Shown: in pieces, positions 1 through 5,355 of the stretch
Layout of the letters: each line of letters begins with the position of its first letter
How positions within the stretch are numbered: the stretch's first letter is position 1
Assembly (NCBI GenBank): GCA_021802745.1
Contig: JAJZRK010000106.1
Location: 1-11,399, forward strand
Reading direction: 5' to 3'
Origin: a bacterium
Lineage (GTDB): Bacteria; Gemmatimonadota; Gemmatimonadetes; Gemmatimonadales; Gemmatimonadaceae
DNA: 11,399 nt
Notes under the pieces: model-generated
Told to the model about the DNA's origin: nothing
The model's input: only the letters and a program-made list of their open reading frames with translations
Database searches by the model: none
Made by a program: the position numbers and the translations under genes

Positions 1-6
1 CTTCCA

Positions 7-80
7 TGCGCCCGGAGGAACTCGAATCCCCAACCTTCTGATCCGTAGTCAGATGCTCTATCCAATTGAGCTACGAGCGC
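7..80 (-). tRNA. tRNA-Arg (anticodon ACG)
   Basis: The minus strand folds into a full cloverleaf of 74 nt. The acceptor stem GCGCTCG pairs with CGGGCGC with one G-U pair, and the discriminator is A at position 7. The anticodon stem TCTGA/TCAGA encloses the loop CTACGGA, giving anticodon ACG; the T arm is GGGGA-TTCGAGT-TCCTC. CCA is not encoded, since TGG follows. The ACG anticodon normally has its first base converted to inosine by TadA to read CGU, CGC and CGA. No sigma70-like promoter is visible immediately upstream on the minus strand, where an 11-bp repeat array lies instead, so transcription may come from further upstream. Confidence 0.97.
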
Positions 81-92
81 AAACAGTCCGCG

Positions 93-147
93 TCTGTTGT
101 CTCTCTGTTGTCTCTCTGTTGCCTTTCTGTTGTTTCTCTGTTGTCTC
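93..147 (-). repeat. 11-bp tandem repeat array 1, five units
   Basis: Five units of 11 bp read TCTGTTGTCTC on the plus strand, which is GAGACAACAGA in the direction of the flanking minus-strand genes. In the sense direction the order is GAGAC, GAAAC, AAGGC, GAGAC, GAGAC, each followed by AACAGA. A degenerate sixth unit lies at 148-158. The array sits between the hairpin behind the response regulator and the 5' end of tRNA-Arg. Arrays 2 (2460-2514) and 3 (3903-3946) belong to the same family. Open frames through this array contain only LLSLCCLSVVS-type repeats and are not genes. Confidence 0.95.
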
Positions 148-165
148 TCTGCCCCTCTGACACCT

Positions 166-191
166 TCGCCGGCGCAACCACGCGCCGGCGA
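166..191 (-). terminator. GC-rich hairpin behind the response regulator, probable terminator
   Basis: A perfect 10-bp inverted repeat (TCGCCGGCGC / GCGCCGGCGA) with a 6-nt loop lies 36 nt downstream of the response regulator stop codon. There is no U tract after the stem in either direction. It could therefore be a weak or Rho-assisted terminator, or a 3'-end RNA-stabilising hairpin. Confidence 0.5.
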
Positions 192-227
192 GACTCACAA
201 TATACCCGGCCTTTCGCCTTCGGTCAA

Positions 228-599
228 TCAGGCGCCGAGCAGCAAACTCACCTTTTCCAGCAGCTCCTCGCGACCGAACGGCTTCGCCAGGATCGCGTCC
301 GCCCCGAGCGTCCGCGCCGAGTTGAGGTAGGCGTCCGGACCCACGCGGCCGCCCCCCGAAATCGCCATCACCTTCACGGGGCGGCCGCTCTGCCGCAGCT
401 GCATCAGCGTCTCGAGCCCCTCCTGCTCCGGCATCACGACATCCGTGATCACCAGAGCGGAAGGCTGCTCGCGAAACCGCCGCATCCCGGCACGCCCGTC
501 CTCGGCCGAGTCAACGTCGTACCCCTCCCGCTGCAGCATCTCCACCAGCATGCCGCGCACGACGGGATCGTCGTCAATCACCAGAATCCGGGTGTTCAC
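228..599 (-). CDS. Single-domain response regulator (receiver domain only)
   Basis: This is a CheY-like receiver of about 123 residues with no output domain. With the GTG at 599 as residue 1, the sequence opens MNTRILVIDDD. The acidic pair is D9/D10, the phospho-acceptor is D53 in the ITDVVMPEQEG segment, the conserved Ser/Thr is S81 in MAISGGG, and the conserved Lys is K106 in LAKPFG. All phosphorelay residues are present, so it should accept phosphate from a histidine kinase and act by protein-protein contact; no kinase is in the window. A TTG at 611 also opens the frame, but the purine run there touches it. The GTG at 599 has GGAG six bases upstream, so it is preferred. The gene starts 19 nt after the TPR gene stop and is probably co-transcribed with it. 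Confidence 0.9.
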   Translation of the reverse strand: MNTRILVIDDDPVVRGMLVEMLQREGYDVDSAEDGRAGMRRFREQPSALVITDVVMPEQEGLETLMQLRQSGRPVKVMAISGGGRVGPDAYLNSARTLGADAILAKPFGREELLEKVSLLLGA

Positions 600-605
600 C
601 TGGGA

Positions 606-609
606 CTCC
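606..609 (-). promoter_or_regulatory. Shine-Dalgarno GGAG that decides the response regulator start
   Basis: On the minus strand GGAG is followed by a 6-nt spacer and GTG at 599. This favours GTG over the TTG at 611, whose purine-rich stretch (GAGGGG) directly abuts the codon with no spacer. Confidence 0.6.
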
Positions 610-618
610 AACCCCTCG

Positions 619-2184
619 CTACTTGATCGGCGCGTAGCGCCATGCGGCGACCTTTGGCTTGTCCGTCTTCACTTCAAAGGCGGTCGTCGCGCTGGGCGCC
701 ACGTTCTCCACCTTCGCCACCTGCGTGTCCACCACATTCCCGGCCAGGTCGAGCAGCTCGAACGAGATCTCGTACGACCTCGCCGCCTTCGTCCGGTTCT
801 CGATCTCGCCCTTCACCACGGCACGGTCGGCGTAGCGCACGAACTCCACCACCACCACCCGCTGCGGCATGTCGTCGTTCAGCTTCATGTACTTGGCCAC
901 GGAATCGGCGTACGGGCTCGGCGGGGCCGGCGGCGGCGCGACCGGCTTGGCGGCGCCAGGCTTCGCGGGCGCGGCGGCGGCGGCCGGCGGCGGATCCTTG
1001 GGCTTCGCGTCCTCGTTCAGCACGTTGTAGGCGTACGCGTACAGCGCCACGTTGTCCGGGTTGCTCGGGTCAATCGAGACGAGCTTGTCCACGACCGGGA
1101 TCATCTCCTTGCCCTTGCGCAGCTCGTACATCAGCGCCGCGGCGTTGTACAGCGCGTCACGCGAGTTCGGGTTCTTCGCCAGCGTGGCCTCGAACAGCTT
1201 GATCGCCTCCGCGGTCTTGCCCATGCGGTTGGCGCAGATGGCCGCCTGGAGCGCCGACATGTCGCTGTACTTGTCCGTCGCCTTGTCCACCAGGCTGTAG
1301 CACGTCTCGAAGAGCGAGGTGTCCTTGAGCGACGTCGCCGCCATGCCGAGCCCCGACAGGGCGTACGGCGTGGACTCCGCGTCCGGCGACTCGGTGGCCA
1401 GTTGCAGCAGCACTTCGGCGGCGCGCTTCAGGGTGTTCGTCCGCTGCGGTTCCGGCTGGATCTCGGCGTACTCGAGGCCCACCTGGCCGATCTGGAAGAG
1501 CACGGCCTTGCGGTCTTCCGCATACGTCGTGTCGTTCGCCGTCAGCTTGAGCGCCTCTTCGAGGTACTTCATCATGTCGGCCTGCGAGCCCCGCACCTGG
1601 GCGATCGCGGCAAAGACGCGCGGCGCATAGGGCGACCAGCGGTCGAGCACCTGCGACGCCTTGGCGTAGACTTCCGCCGAGTCCGCCTCGTTCGCCGCCA
1701 TGAACTTGAACGCGGCGTTGATGCGGTCTTGCCACGGCTTCGCCTGGCGGAACGGACGGGTCTCGCTGTGGCACCCCGGCCCCTGCGCCTCGACCGTCGT
1801 GAAGAGCGAGTCGGCGGTCTTCGCGAGGTCAATCACCTGCTCCTTCGGCGCGCCCCAGTTCAGCTCGCCGCGCGTCGCGGTGGCGGGCGAGTTCGGCTGC
1901 ATCATCCACAGGATCATCATCTGCCCCGCGATGGCATTGGTGCCGAGCGGGTTCGCCGATGCGACCTTGGGATTGCCCACGGTCTTCATGATGTCGCGGA
2001 TCACCTTCGCCCGCTCGTCGCCCGGCGCGAGCTGCAGCGCGCGCATGCGGGTGATGTTGTAGAGGGTGACGAGTTCCTTCGGCTGGTTGAACTCGACGGC
2101 GCACGTCGGGGCGGCCGCGTCCTGCGCGGCCAGTGGGGCCGCCACGAGGGCGGCGAGTAGCGTAAGACGAGGAAGTAGCGTCAT
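619..2184 (-). CDS. Exported TPR-repeat protein with a C-terminal FxLYD-like beta domain
   Basis: The protein has 521 residues. Residues 1-20 form a Sec signal peptide (hydrophobic core LTLLAALVAAPLAA, cleavage likely before Q21), so it is periplasmic or outer-membrane associated, without a lipobox. Residues about 160-375 are helical repeats of TPR type, for example around AAICANRMGKTAEAIKLFEA. Residues about 394-424 are a Pro/Ala/Lys-rich flexible linker. The last 80 residues look like a small beta-sandwich of the FxLYD type (VVKGEIENRTKAARSYEISF), a family found on extracytoplasmic proteins. TPRs suggest a scaffold; no enzymatic motif is visible and no specific partner can be named. The ATG at 2184 has a GAGAG motif 7 nt upstream. 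It is followed 19 nt later by the response regulator gene, and probably receives read-through or an unseen promoter from the 51-nt gap after the tRNA-Val terminator. Confidence 0.88.
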   Translation of the reverse strand: MTLLPRLTLLAALVAAPLAAQDAAAPTCAVEFNQPKELVTLYNITRMRALQLAPGDERAKVIRDIMKTVGNPKVASANPLGTNAIAGQMMILWMMQPNSPATATRGELNWGAPKEQVIDLAKTADSLFTTVEAQGPGCHSETRPFRQAKPWQDRINAAFKFMAANEADSAEVYAKASQVLDRWSPYAPRVFAAIAQVRGSQADMMKYLEEALKLTANDTTYAEDRKAVLFQIGQVGLEYAEIQPEPQRTNTLKRAAEVLLQLATESPDAESTPYALSGLGMAATSLKDTSLFETCYSLVDKATDKYSDMSALQAAICANRMGKTAEAIKLFEATLAKNPNSRDALYNAAALMYELRKGKEMIPVVDKLVSIDPSNPDNVALYAYAYNVLNEDAKPKDPPPAAAAAPAKPGAAKPVAPPPAPPSPYADSVAKYMKLNDDMPQRVVVVEFVRYADRAVVKGEIENRTKAARSYEISFELLDLAGNVVDTQVAKVENVAPSATTAFEVKTDKPKVAAWRYAPIK

Positions 2185-2237
2185 TGATGCTCTCGGAATA
2201 GGCCGGAAGTCCCGGCAGGTGACGCAGGGAAGTTAAC

Positions 2238-2267
2238 AAAAAGCCTCACGAGGCGCTCTCGTGAGGC
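2238..2267 (-). terminator. Intrinsic terminator of the tRNA cluster
   Basis: The minus strand has a perfect 10-bp stem (GCCTCACGAG / CTCGTGAGGC) with a 5-nt loop, followed immediately by TTTTT. The stem begins two bases after the 3' end of tRNA-Val. This is a canonical Rho-independent terminator for the tRNA Ala-Gly-Val transcript. Confidence 0.93.
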
Positions 2268-2269
2268 AA

Positions 2270-2343
2270 TGGGCGGTACAAGACTCGAACTTGTGACCTC
2301 CACGATGTCAACGTGGCGCTCTAACCAACTGAGCTAACCGCCC
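2270..2343 (-). tRNA. tRNA-Val (anticodon GAC)
   Basis: A 74-nt cloverleaf. The acceptor GGGCGGT pairs with ACCGCCC, the discriminator is A, the anticodon stem CCACG/CGTGG encloses TTGACAT (anticodon GAC), and the T arm is ACAAG-TTCGAGT-CTTGT. CCA is not encoded. It is the last gene of the leftward Ala-Gly-Val cluster and is followed by an intrinsic terminator after two bases. Confidence 0.98.
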
Positions 2344-2459
2344 GGAACATGGGGGGCGACACCGGAAAGCGCACAAGCCCCGCTCCTCGCGTTTGCGCTG
2401 CCTTTCCTACGTACCCCGGGGCCATATCGCTGGTGCCGCCAGGTTGGGGTGCCTGCTGT

Positions 2460-2514
2460 TCTGTTGTTTGTCTGTTGTCTGTCTGTTGTCTGTCTGTTGT
2501 CTGTCTGTTGTCTC
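2460..2514 (-). repeat. 11-bp tandem repeat array 2, five units, between tRNA-Gly and tRNA-Val
   Basis: Five 11-bp units. On the plus strand they are TCTGTTGTTTG, then three TCTGTTGTCTG, then TCTGTTGTCTC. Three identical adjacent units suggest local expansion of the variant ending in G. A partial unit at 2515-2524 brings the array to the base adjoining the tRNA-Gly 3' end at 2525. In the direction of tRNA transcription the array opens with AACGACAGAGAGACAACAGA, the same 20 bases that open array 3. It lies inside the tRNA spacer and should be transcribed and then removed during tRNA maturation. Confidence 0.95.
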
Positions 2515-2524
2515 TCTGTCGTTA

Positions 2525-2597
2525 AGCGGGAAACGGGACTCGAACCCGCGACCCCAACCTTGGCAAGGTTGTGCTCTACCAACTGAGCTATTCCCGC
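2525..2597 (-). tRNA. tRNA-Gly (anticodon GCC)
   Basis: A 73-nt cloverleaf. The acceptor GCGGGAA pairs with TTCCCGC, the discriminator is T (U in the RNA), the anticodon stem CAACC/GGTTG encloses TTGCCAA (anticodon GCC), and the T arm is GCGGG-TTCGAGT-CCCGT. CCA is not encoded. The 11-bp repeat array 2 begins directly after its 3' end. Confidence 0.98.
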
Positions 2598-2655
2598 ATG
2601 TCCCGGATCGGGTCCCGGAACCGGATGGACCGGCCGCCGGCCCGGACCCGCCGAG

Positions 2656-2728
<73 letters not shown>

Positions 2729-2778
2729 TCGTCCCGTGGGTCCGCGAGGTCGCCCAGGCGTTCCGTCAGGAACCAAAA

Positions 2779-2807
2779 AAGCTATCCAGACGTATCACGT
2801 GGGTCAA
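2779..2807 (-). promoter_or_regulatory. Sigma70-type promoter of the tRNA cluster
   Basis: On the minus strand TTGACC (2802-2807) is followed by a 17-bp spacer and TAGCTT (2779-2784). It points toward tRNA-Ala with a leader of about 40 nt. The -35 matches TTGACA at five of six positions; the -10 is weaker. The position in front of a tRNA operon supports the call. Confidence 0.65.
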
Positions 2808-2926
2808 GCGGTGTCTCTGGCGGAAATCGCTGAGCGCGCTATTTTTATCTCCCTTGCGTTGTACTCAGCATTGGCTGCGCCGCCAGCGTATTCCGTTGGC
2901 GAGCGCGCCGTTGATCCACCGGGCAA

Positions 2927-2980
2927 GACCCGCCTCCGGGTCCCCCGCCTTAACGATTCACGCTCGAGCCCCCTGGCTCG
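2927..2980 (+). other. Two small tandem stem-loops in the sigma factor leader
   Basis: GACCCG-CCTC-CGGGTC (2927-2942) and CGAGCC-CCCT-GGCTCG (2965-2980) are perfect 6-bp stems with 4-nt loops; the second ends 14 nt before the sigma factor ATG. They could structure the mRNA leader. Short perfect stems are common in GC-rich DNA, so the case is weak. The rest of the 2729-2994 gap holds the tRNA promoter, and no convincing rightward promoter was recognised. Confidence 0.25.
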
Positions 2981-2994
2981 TCGAGGCATAGTCC

Positions 2995-3885
2995 ATGGCC
3001 ACCGAAGTCAAGCGCCGCCGCCGCCGCGCCGCTCCCGCAGGGATCGCGCCCAGCGAGCCCGAGCGCGACATCCTCGACCAGTACCTGTACGAGGTCAGCA
3101 CGTACCCGTTGCTCAAGGGCAACGAGGAAATCGAGGTCGCGCGCAAGATCCGCGCGGGCGACCCCGACGCCCTCCAGGAACTCGTCAAGCGCAACCTGCG
3201 CTTCGTCATCTCCGTCGCCAAGAAGTACCAGAACCGCGGCCTGCCGCTCATTGACCTCATTGGCGAGGGCAACGTCGGCCTCCTCACCGCCGCCCGCAAG
3301 TTCGACCCCGACCAGGGCGTGAAGTTCATCTCGTACGCGGTCTGGTGGATCCGGCAGGCCATCCTGTCGTCGCTGGCGCGCCAGGGGCGCACGGTGCGCG
3401 TCCCGCTCAACCGCACGGCCGACCTCTCGCGCATCATCAAGGCGTCAGAGATCCTGCGCCAGAAGATGCGCCGCGAACCCACGCCCGAGGAGCTGTCCAA
3501 GGTGACGGGCCTCTCCGTGGACGTCGTCTCGTCGCTCGCCGCCCTCAACAGCGGCGACGTGCGCCTCGACGCCCCCATGGATCCGGACGGCGACCGCTCG
3601 CTCATCGAGCGCTTTGTCGCCGACGAGATGCCCGACACCGAGGAGGAGGCGATGAACCGCTTCCTCACCGACGAGATCGAGCAGGCGCTCGGCACGCTCC
3701 CGCCGCGCGACGCCAAGGTGCTGCGCCTCTATTTCGGCCTCGAAGGCGGACGCGAGCACACCCTCGAGGAGATCGGCTCCATGCTCGGCGTCACCCGCGA
3801 GCGCGTCCGCCAGCTCCGCGACCGGGCGCTCAAGCGGCTGCGCGAGGGCGACGTAGGGCGTGCACTGCAGTCGTTCAGCGCCTAA
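2995..3885 (+). CDS. RpoD/SigA-family sigma-70 factor without region 1.1
   Basis: The protein has 296 residues and directs RNA polymerase to promoters. After a basic N-terminus (KRRRRR at 6-11) it goes straight into region 1.2 (about 24-55, ILDQYLYEVSTYPLLKGNEE). Region 2 (about 57-125) includes the -10 recognition segment FISYAVWWIRQAI at 111-123. Regions 3.0-3.2 span about 131-215. Region 4.2 is an HTH at 255-283 (HTLEEIGSMLGVTRERVRQL). Region 1.1 and the non-conserved insertion of E. coli RpoD are absent, as in the short primary sigma of Bacteroidota. Whether this is the primary (group 1) or a group 2 factor cannot be decided from one locus. ATG at 2995 has GAGG 8 nt upstream. The last five codons including the stop form a perfect hairpin with the following bases. 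Confidence 0.95.
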   Translation: MATEVKRRRRRAAPAGIAPSEPERDILDQYLYEVSTYPLLKGNEEIEVARKIRAGDPDALQELVKRNLRFVISVAKKYQNRGLPLIDLIGEGNVGLLTAARKFDPDQGVKFISYAVWWIRQAILSSLARQGRTVRVPLNRTADLSRIIKASEILRQKMRREPTPEELSKVTGLSVDVVSSLAALNSGDVRLDAPMDPDGDRSLIERFVADEMPDTEEEAMNRFLTDEIEQALGTLPPRDAKVLRLYFGLEGGREHTLEEIGSMLGVTRERVRQLRDRALKRLREGDVGRALQSFSA

Positions 3886-3899
3886 AGGCGCTGAACGAC
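3870..3899 (+). other. Perfect 13-bp hairpin spanning the sigma factor stop codon
   Basis: GTCGTTCAGCGCC (3870-3882) and its exact reverse complement (3887-3899) flank a TAAA loop that contains the TAA stop (3883-3885). There is no U tract, and a proper terminator follows at 3946-3983, so this is unlikely to be the main terminator. The right arm carries the head of repeat array 3 (AACGAC at 3894-3899). Confidence 0.85.
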
Positions 3900-3902
3900 A
3901 GA

Positions 3903-3946
3903 GAGACAACAGAGAAACAACAGAAAGACAACAGAGAGACAACAGA
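3903..3946 (+). repeat. 11-bp tandem repeat array 3, four units, in the sigma factor 3' UTR
   Basis: Four 11-bp units in the order GAGAC, GAAAC, AAGAC, GAGAC, each followed by AACAGA. A partial unit precedes it (3892-3902). Positions 3899-3946 match the reverse complement of 104-151 in array 1 at 47 of 48 bases, including the variant units in the same order. The array lies between the stop-codon hairpin and the terminator, so it should be part of the sigma factor mRNA. Confidence 0.95.
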
Positions 3947-3983
3947 GGCCGGGCGAGCATTGCTCCCCGGCCTTGTTTGTCTT
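3946..3983 (+). terminator. Intrinsic terminator of the sigma factor gene
   Basis: AGGCCGGG (3946-3953) pairs with CCCGGCCT (3966-3973). After a one-base bulge, GAGC pairs with GCTC around an ATT loop. The stem is followed by a U-rich tract, TTGTTTGTCTT. The last base of repeat array 3 is the first base of the stem. Confidence 0.85.
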
Positions 3984-3986
3984 CCA

Positions 3987-4083
3987 TCGCCAGTCGCCAG
4001 TCGCCCGTCGCGAGTCGCCCGTCGCGAGTCGCCATCCGCAATCGCAATCCCCAATCCCAATCCGAATTCCCAATCCTCAATCC
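3987..4083. repeat. Degenerate heptamer array (TCGCSMG drifting to TCCCAA)
   Basis: Seven consecutive 7-bp units occupy 3987-4035: TCGCCAG twice, TCGCCCG and TCGCGAG alternating twice, then TCGCCAT. From 4036 to 4083 the pattern drifts into 6-7 bp units of the type TCCCAA/TCGCAA. It fills much of the gap between the sigma factor terminator and the ABC gene, and it is open in several frames without plausible protein. Confidence 0.85.
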
Positions 4084-4125
4084 GTCACTTCGCACTCGCG
4101 ACCTCACAAATTGTCGCTCATATTC

Positions 4126-4160
4126 CCCCGCACCCCGCACCCCGCACCCCGCACTCCGCA
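4126..4160. repeat. CCCCGCA heptamer array ending on the ABC gene start codon
   Basis: Four exact CCCCGCA units (4126-4153) and a fifth CTCCGCA (4154-4160), whose last A is the A of the ATG at 4160. The array takes the place where a ribosome binding site would be expected. A similar CCCCGCA motif recurs once at 11371-11377. Confidence 0.9.
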
Positions 4161-4909
4161 TGATCTCCCTTCAGGGCATCCACAAGTCCTTCGGTGCCAA
4201 ACAGGTCCTCACGGGGTTCTCCCTCGAGGTGCCTGAAGGCGAAACCGTCGCGATCATCGGATACTCGGGCTCGGGGAAGTCGGTCGCCATCAAGCACATC
4301 GTGGGGCTGCTGGAGCCGGATCGTGGAACCGTTTTCGTGGATGGGCTGGAGGTGCCGACGCTGGACCGGCAGGCGCTGTATCGCCTGCGCGCCACCGTCG
4401 GGTACGTCTTCCAGTTCGCCGCCCTGTTCGACTCGCTCTCGGTCGGCGAGAATGTCGCCATGGGACTCCGGCGGCAGGACGGGCTGACCGCGCGCGACAT
4501 CGAGGCCCGCGTGCACGAAGTGCTCGCGCTCGTGGACCTGCCGGACGCCGCCGCCGTCATGCCCAGCGAGCTGTCGGGCGGCATGCGCAAGCGCGTCGGC
4601 ATCGCCCGCGCCATCGCCCTGCGCCCCAAGTACCTGCTCTACGACGAACCCACCACCGGCCTCGACCCGGTGACAAGCGCCGTCATCAATGAACTGATGC
4701 TCCGCACGCAGCGTACGCTCGGCGTCACCTCCATCATCATCACGCACGACATGCACTCGGCGTACACAGTGGCCACGCGCATCGCCATGCTCCACGAAGG
4801 GCGGGTGCGCCAGGTCGGCACCGTCGAGGAGATTCGGCAGTCGGCGGACCCCGTGGTACGCGGCTTCATCGAGGGGCGCGCCGACCTCGATTCCGGGCGT
4901 GCGGCGTGA
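4160..4909 (+). CDS. mlaF: ABC transporter ATPase, MlaF/Ttg2A type (phospholipid or lipid trafficking)
   Basis: The protein has 249 residues and is a full-length ABC ATPase. It shows Walker A GYSGSGKS (34-41), Q-loop Q85 (YVFQFAALFDSLSV), signature LSGGM (138-142) followed by RKRVGIARAIA, Walker B YLLYDE (158-163) with D-loop GLD, and H-loop H196. The segment around the signature and the C-terminal ADPVVRGFIEG resemble MlaF, which with MlaE and MlaD moves phospholipids between inner and outer membranes. Neither mlaE nor mlaD is next to it in this window, which is unusual for the family. The ATG at 4160 is the natural start because residue 4 already begins the first strand. No Shine-Dalgarno sequence is visible, only a heptamer array. 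Its stop overlaps the Nudix gene start (GTGA), so it leads a three-gene operon. Confidence 0.92.
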   Translation: MISLQGIHKSFGAKQVLTGFSLEVPEGETVAIIGYSGSGKSVAIKHIVGLLEPDRGTVFVDGLEVPTLDRQALYRLRATVGYVFQFAALFDSLSVGENVAMGLRRQDGLTARDIEARVHEVLALVDLPDAAAVMPSELSGGMRKRVGIARAIALRPKYLLYDEPTTGLDPVTSAVINELMLRTQRTLGVTSIIITHDMHSAYTVATRIAMLHEGRVRQVGTVEEIRQSADPVVRGFIEGRADLDSGRAA

Positions 4910-5355
4910 CGGAACGAGCGCACAAGCCCCGCGAGGAAGTCTCGGCCGGCGGCATCGTCTTTCGCCGCTCGCCGGAGGGCGTGCGCTTCCTGCTTATTCG
5001 CGACAGCTACCGGAACTGGGGCTTTCCCAAGGGGCACCTCGAAGCGGACGAGTCGCCGGAGGCGGCGGCGATGCGCGAGGTGCGCGAGGAGACCGGACTG
5101 GCCGGGATCGCCCTCAAGGCCCCCGTGGACGTCATTGACTGGCACTTCCGGTTCCGCGGCCGCTTCGTGCACAAGATCTGCCACTTCTATCTCATAGAGG
5201 CCGACAGCAGCCGGGCGCGTCCGCTGCGCAAGGAAGGGATCACCGCCTGCCGCTGGCTGAGCTTCGATGAGGCGGTGGCGCTGGTGTCCTACGAAAACGC
5301 GCGGGCGGTGCTCGCCCGGGCCCGGGCGCTGCTCGAGTCGGAAGACGCAAGGTGA
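4906..5355 (+). CDS. Nudix hydrolase, Ap4A-hydrolase-like
   Basis: The protein has 149 residues. A perfect Nudix box GX5EX7REUXEEXGU lies at 43-65 (G43, E49, R57-E58, E61-E62, G64-L65). These residues bind the metal used to cleave a nucleoside diphosphate linked to another group. The NWGFPKGHLE lead-in (37-46) is typical of diadenosine tetraphosphate or hexaphosphate hydrolases, so dinucleoside polyphosphate cleavage is likely; the substrate is an inference. The GTG at 4906 overlaps the ABC gene stop by four bases, which implies translational coupling. Its own TGA overlaps the next GTG in the same way. Confidence 0.9.
   Translation: MTERAHKPREEVSAGGIVFRRSPEGVRFLLIRDSYRNWGFPKGHLEADESPEAAAMREVREETGLAGIALKAPVDVIDWHFRFRGRFVHKICHFYLIEADSSRARPLRKEGITACRWLSFDEAVALVSYENARAVLARARALLESEDAR

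Noticed and set aside
7..80. tRNA-Arg as an integration site for a genomic island, given the adjacent repeats.
   Set aside because: No integrase and no duplicated tRNA 3' end is seen in the window, and the repeats lie on the 5' side of the tRNA.
93..147. CRISPR array.
   Set aside because: The units are contiguous 11-mers without spacers, and no cas gene is present.
93..158. Short open frames reading LLSLCCLSVVS-type repeats through the 11-bp arrays, possible hydrophobic small proteins.
   Set aside because: An 11-bp unit is open in all frames and gives an 11-residue periodic peptide by arithmetic. No ribosome binding site or conserved start is associated.
445..2160. A 571-codon open frame on the plus strand opposite the TPR gene, rich in Arg, His, Leu and Val.
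   Set aside because: It mirrors the TPR gene in the antisense direction. Its low-complexity composition is what GC-rich coding DNA gives on the reverse strand, and the minus-strand product has a signal peptide and recognisable domains.
3860..4159. N-terminal extension of the ABC ATPase upstream of 4160, since the frame is open to 3860.
   Set aside because: The extension reads through the sigma gene end, 11-bp array, terminator and heptamer arrays, and its composition is repetitive. ABC ATPases of this family begin at about the 4160 ATG.
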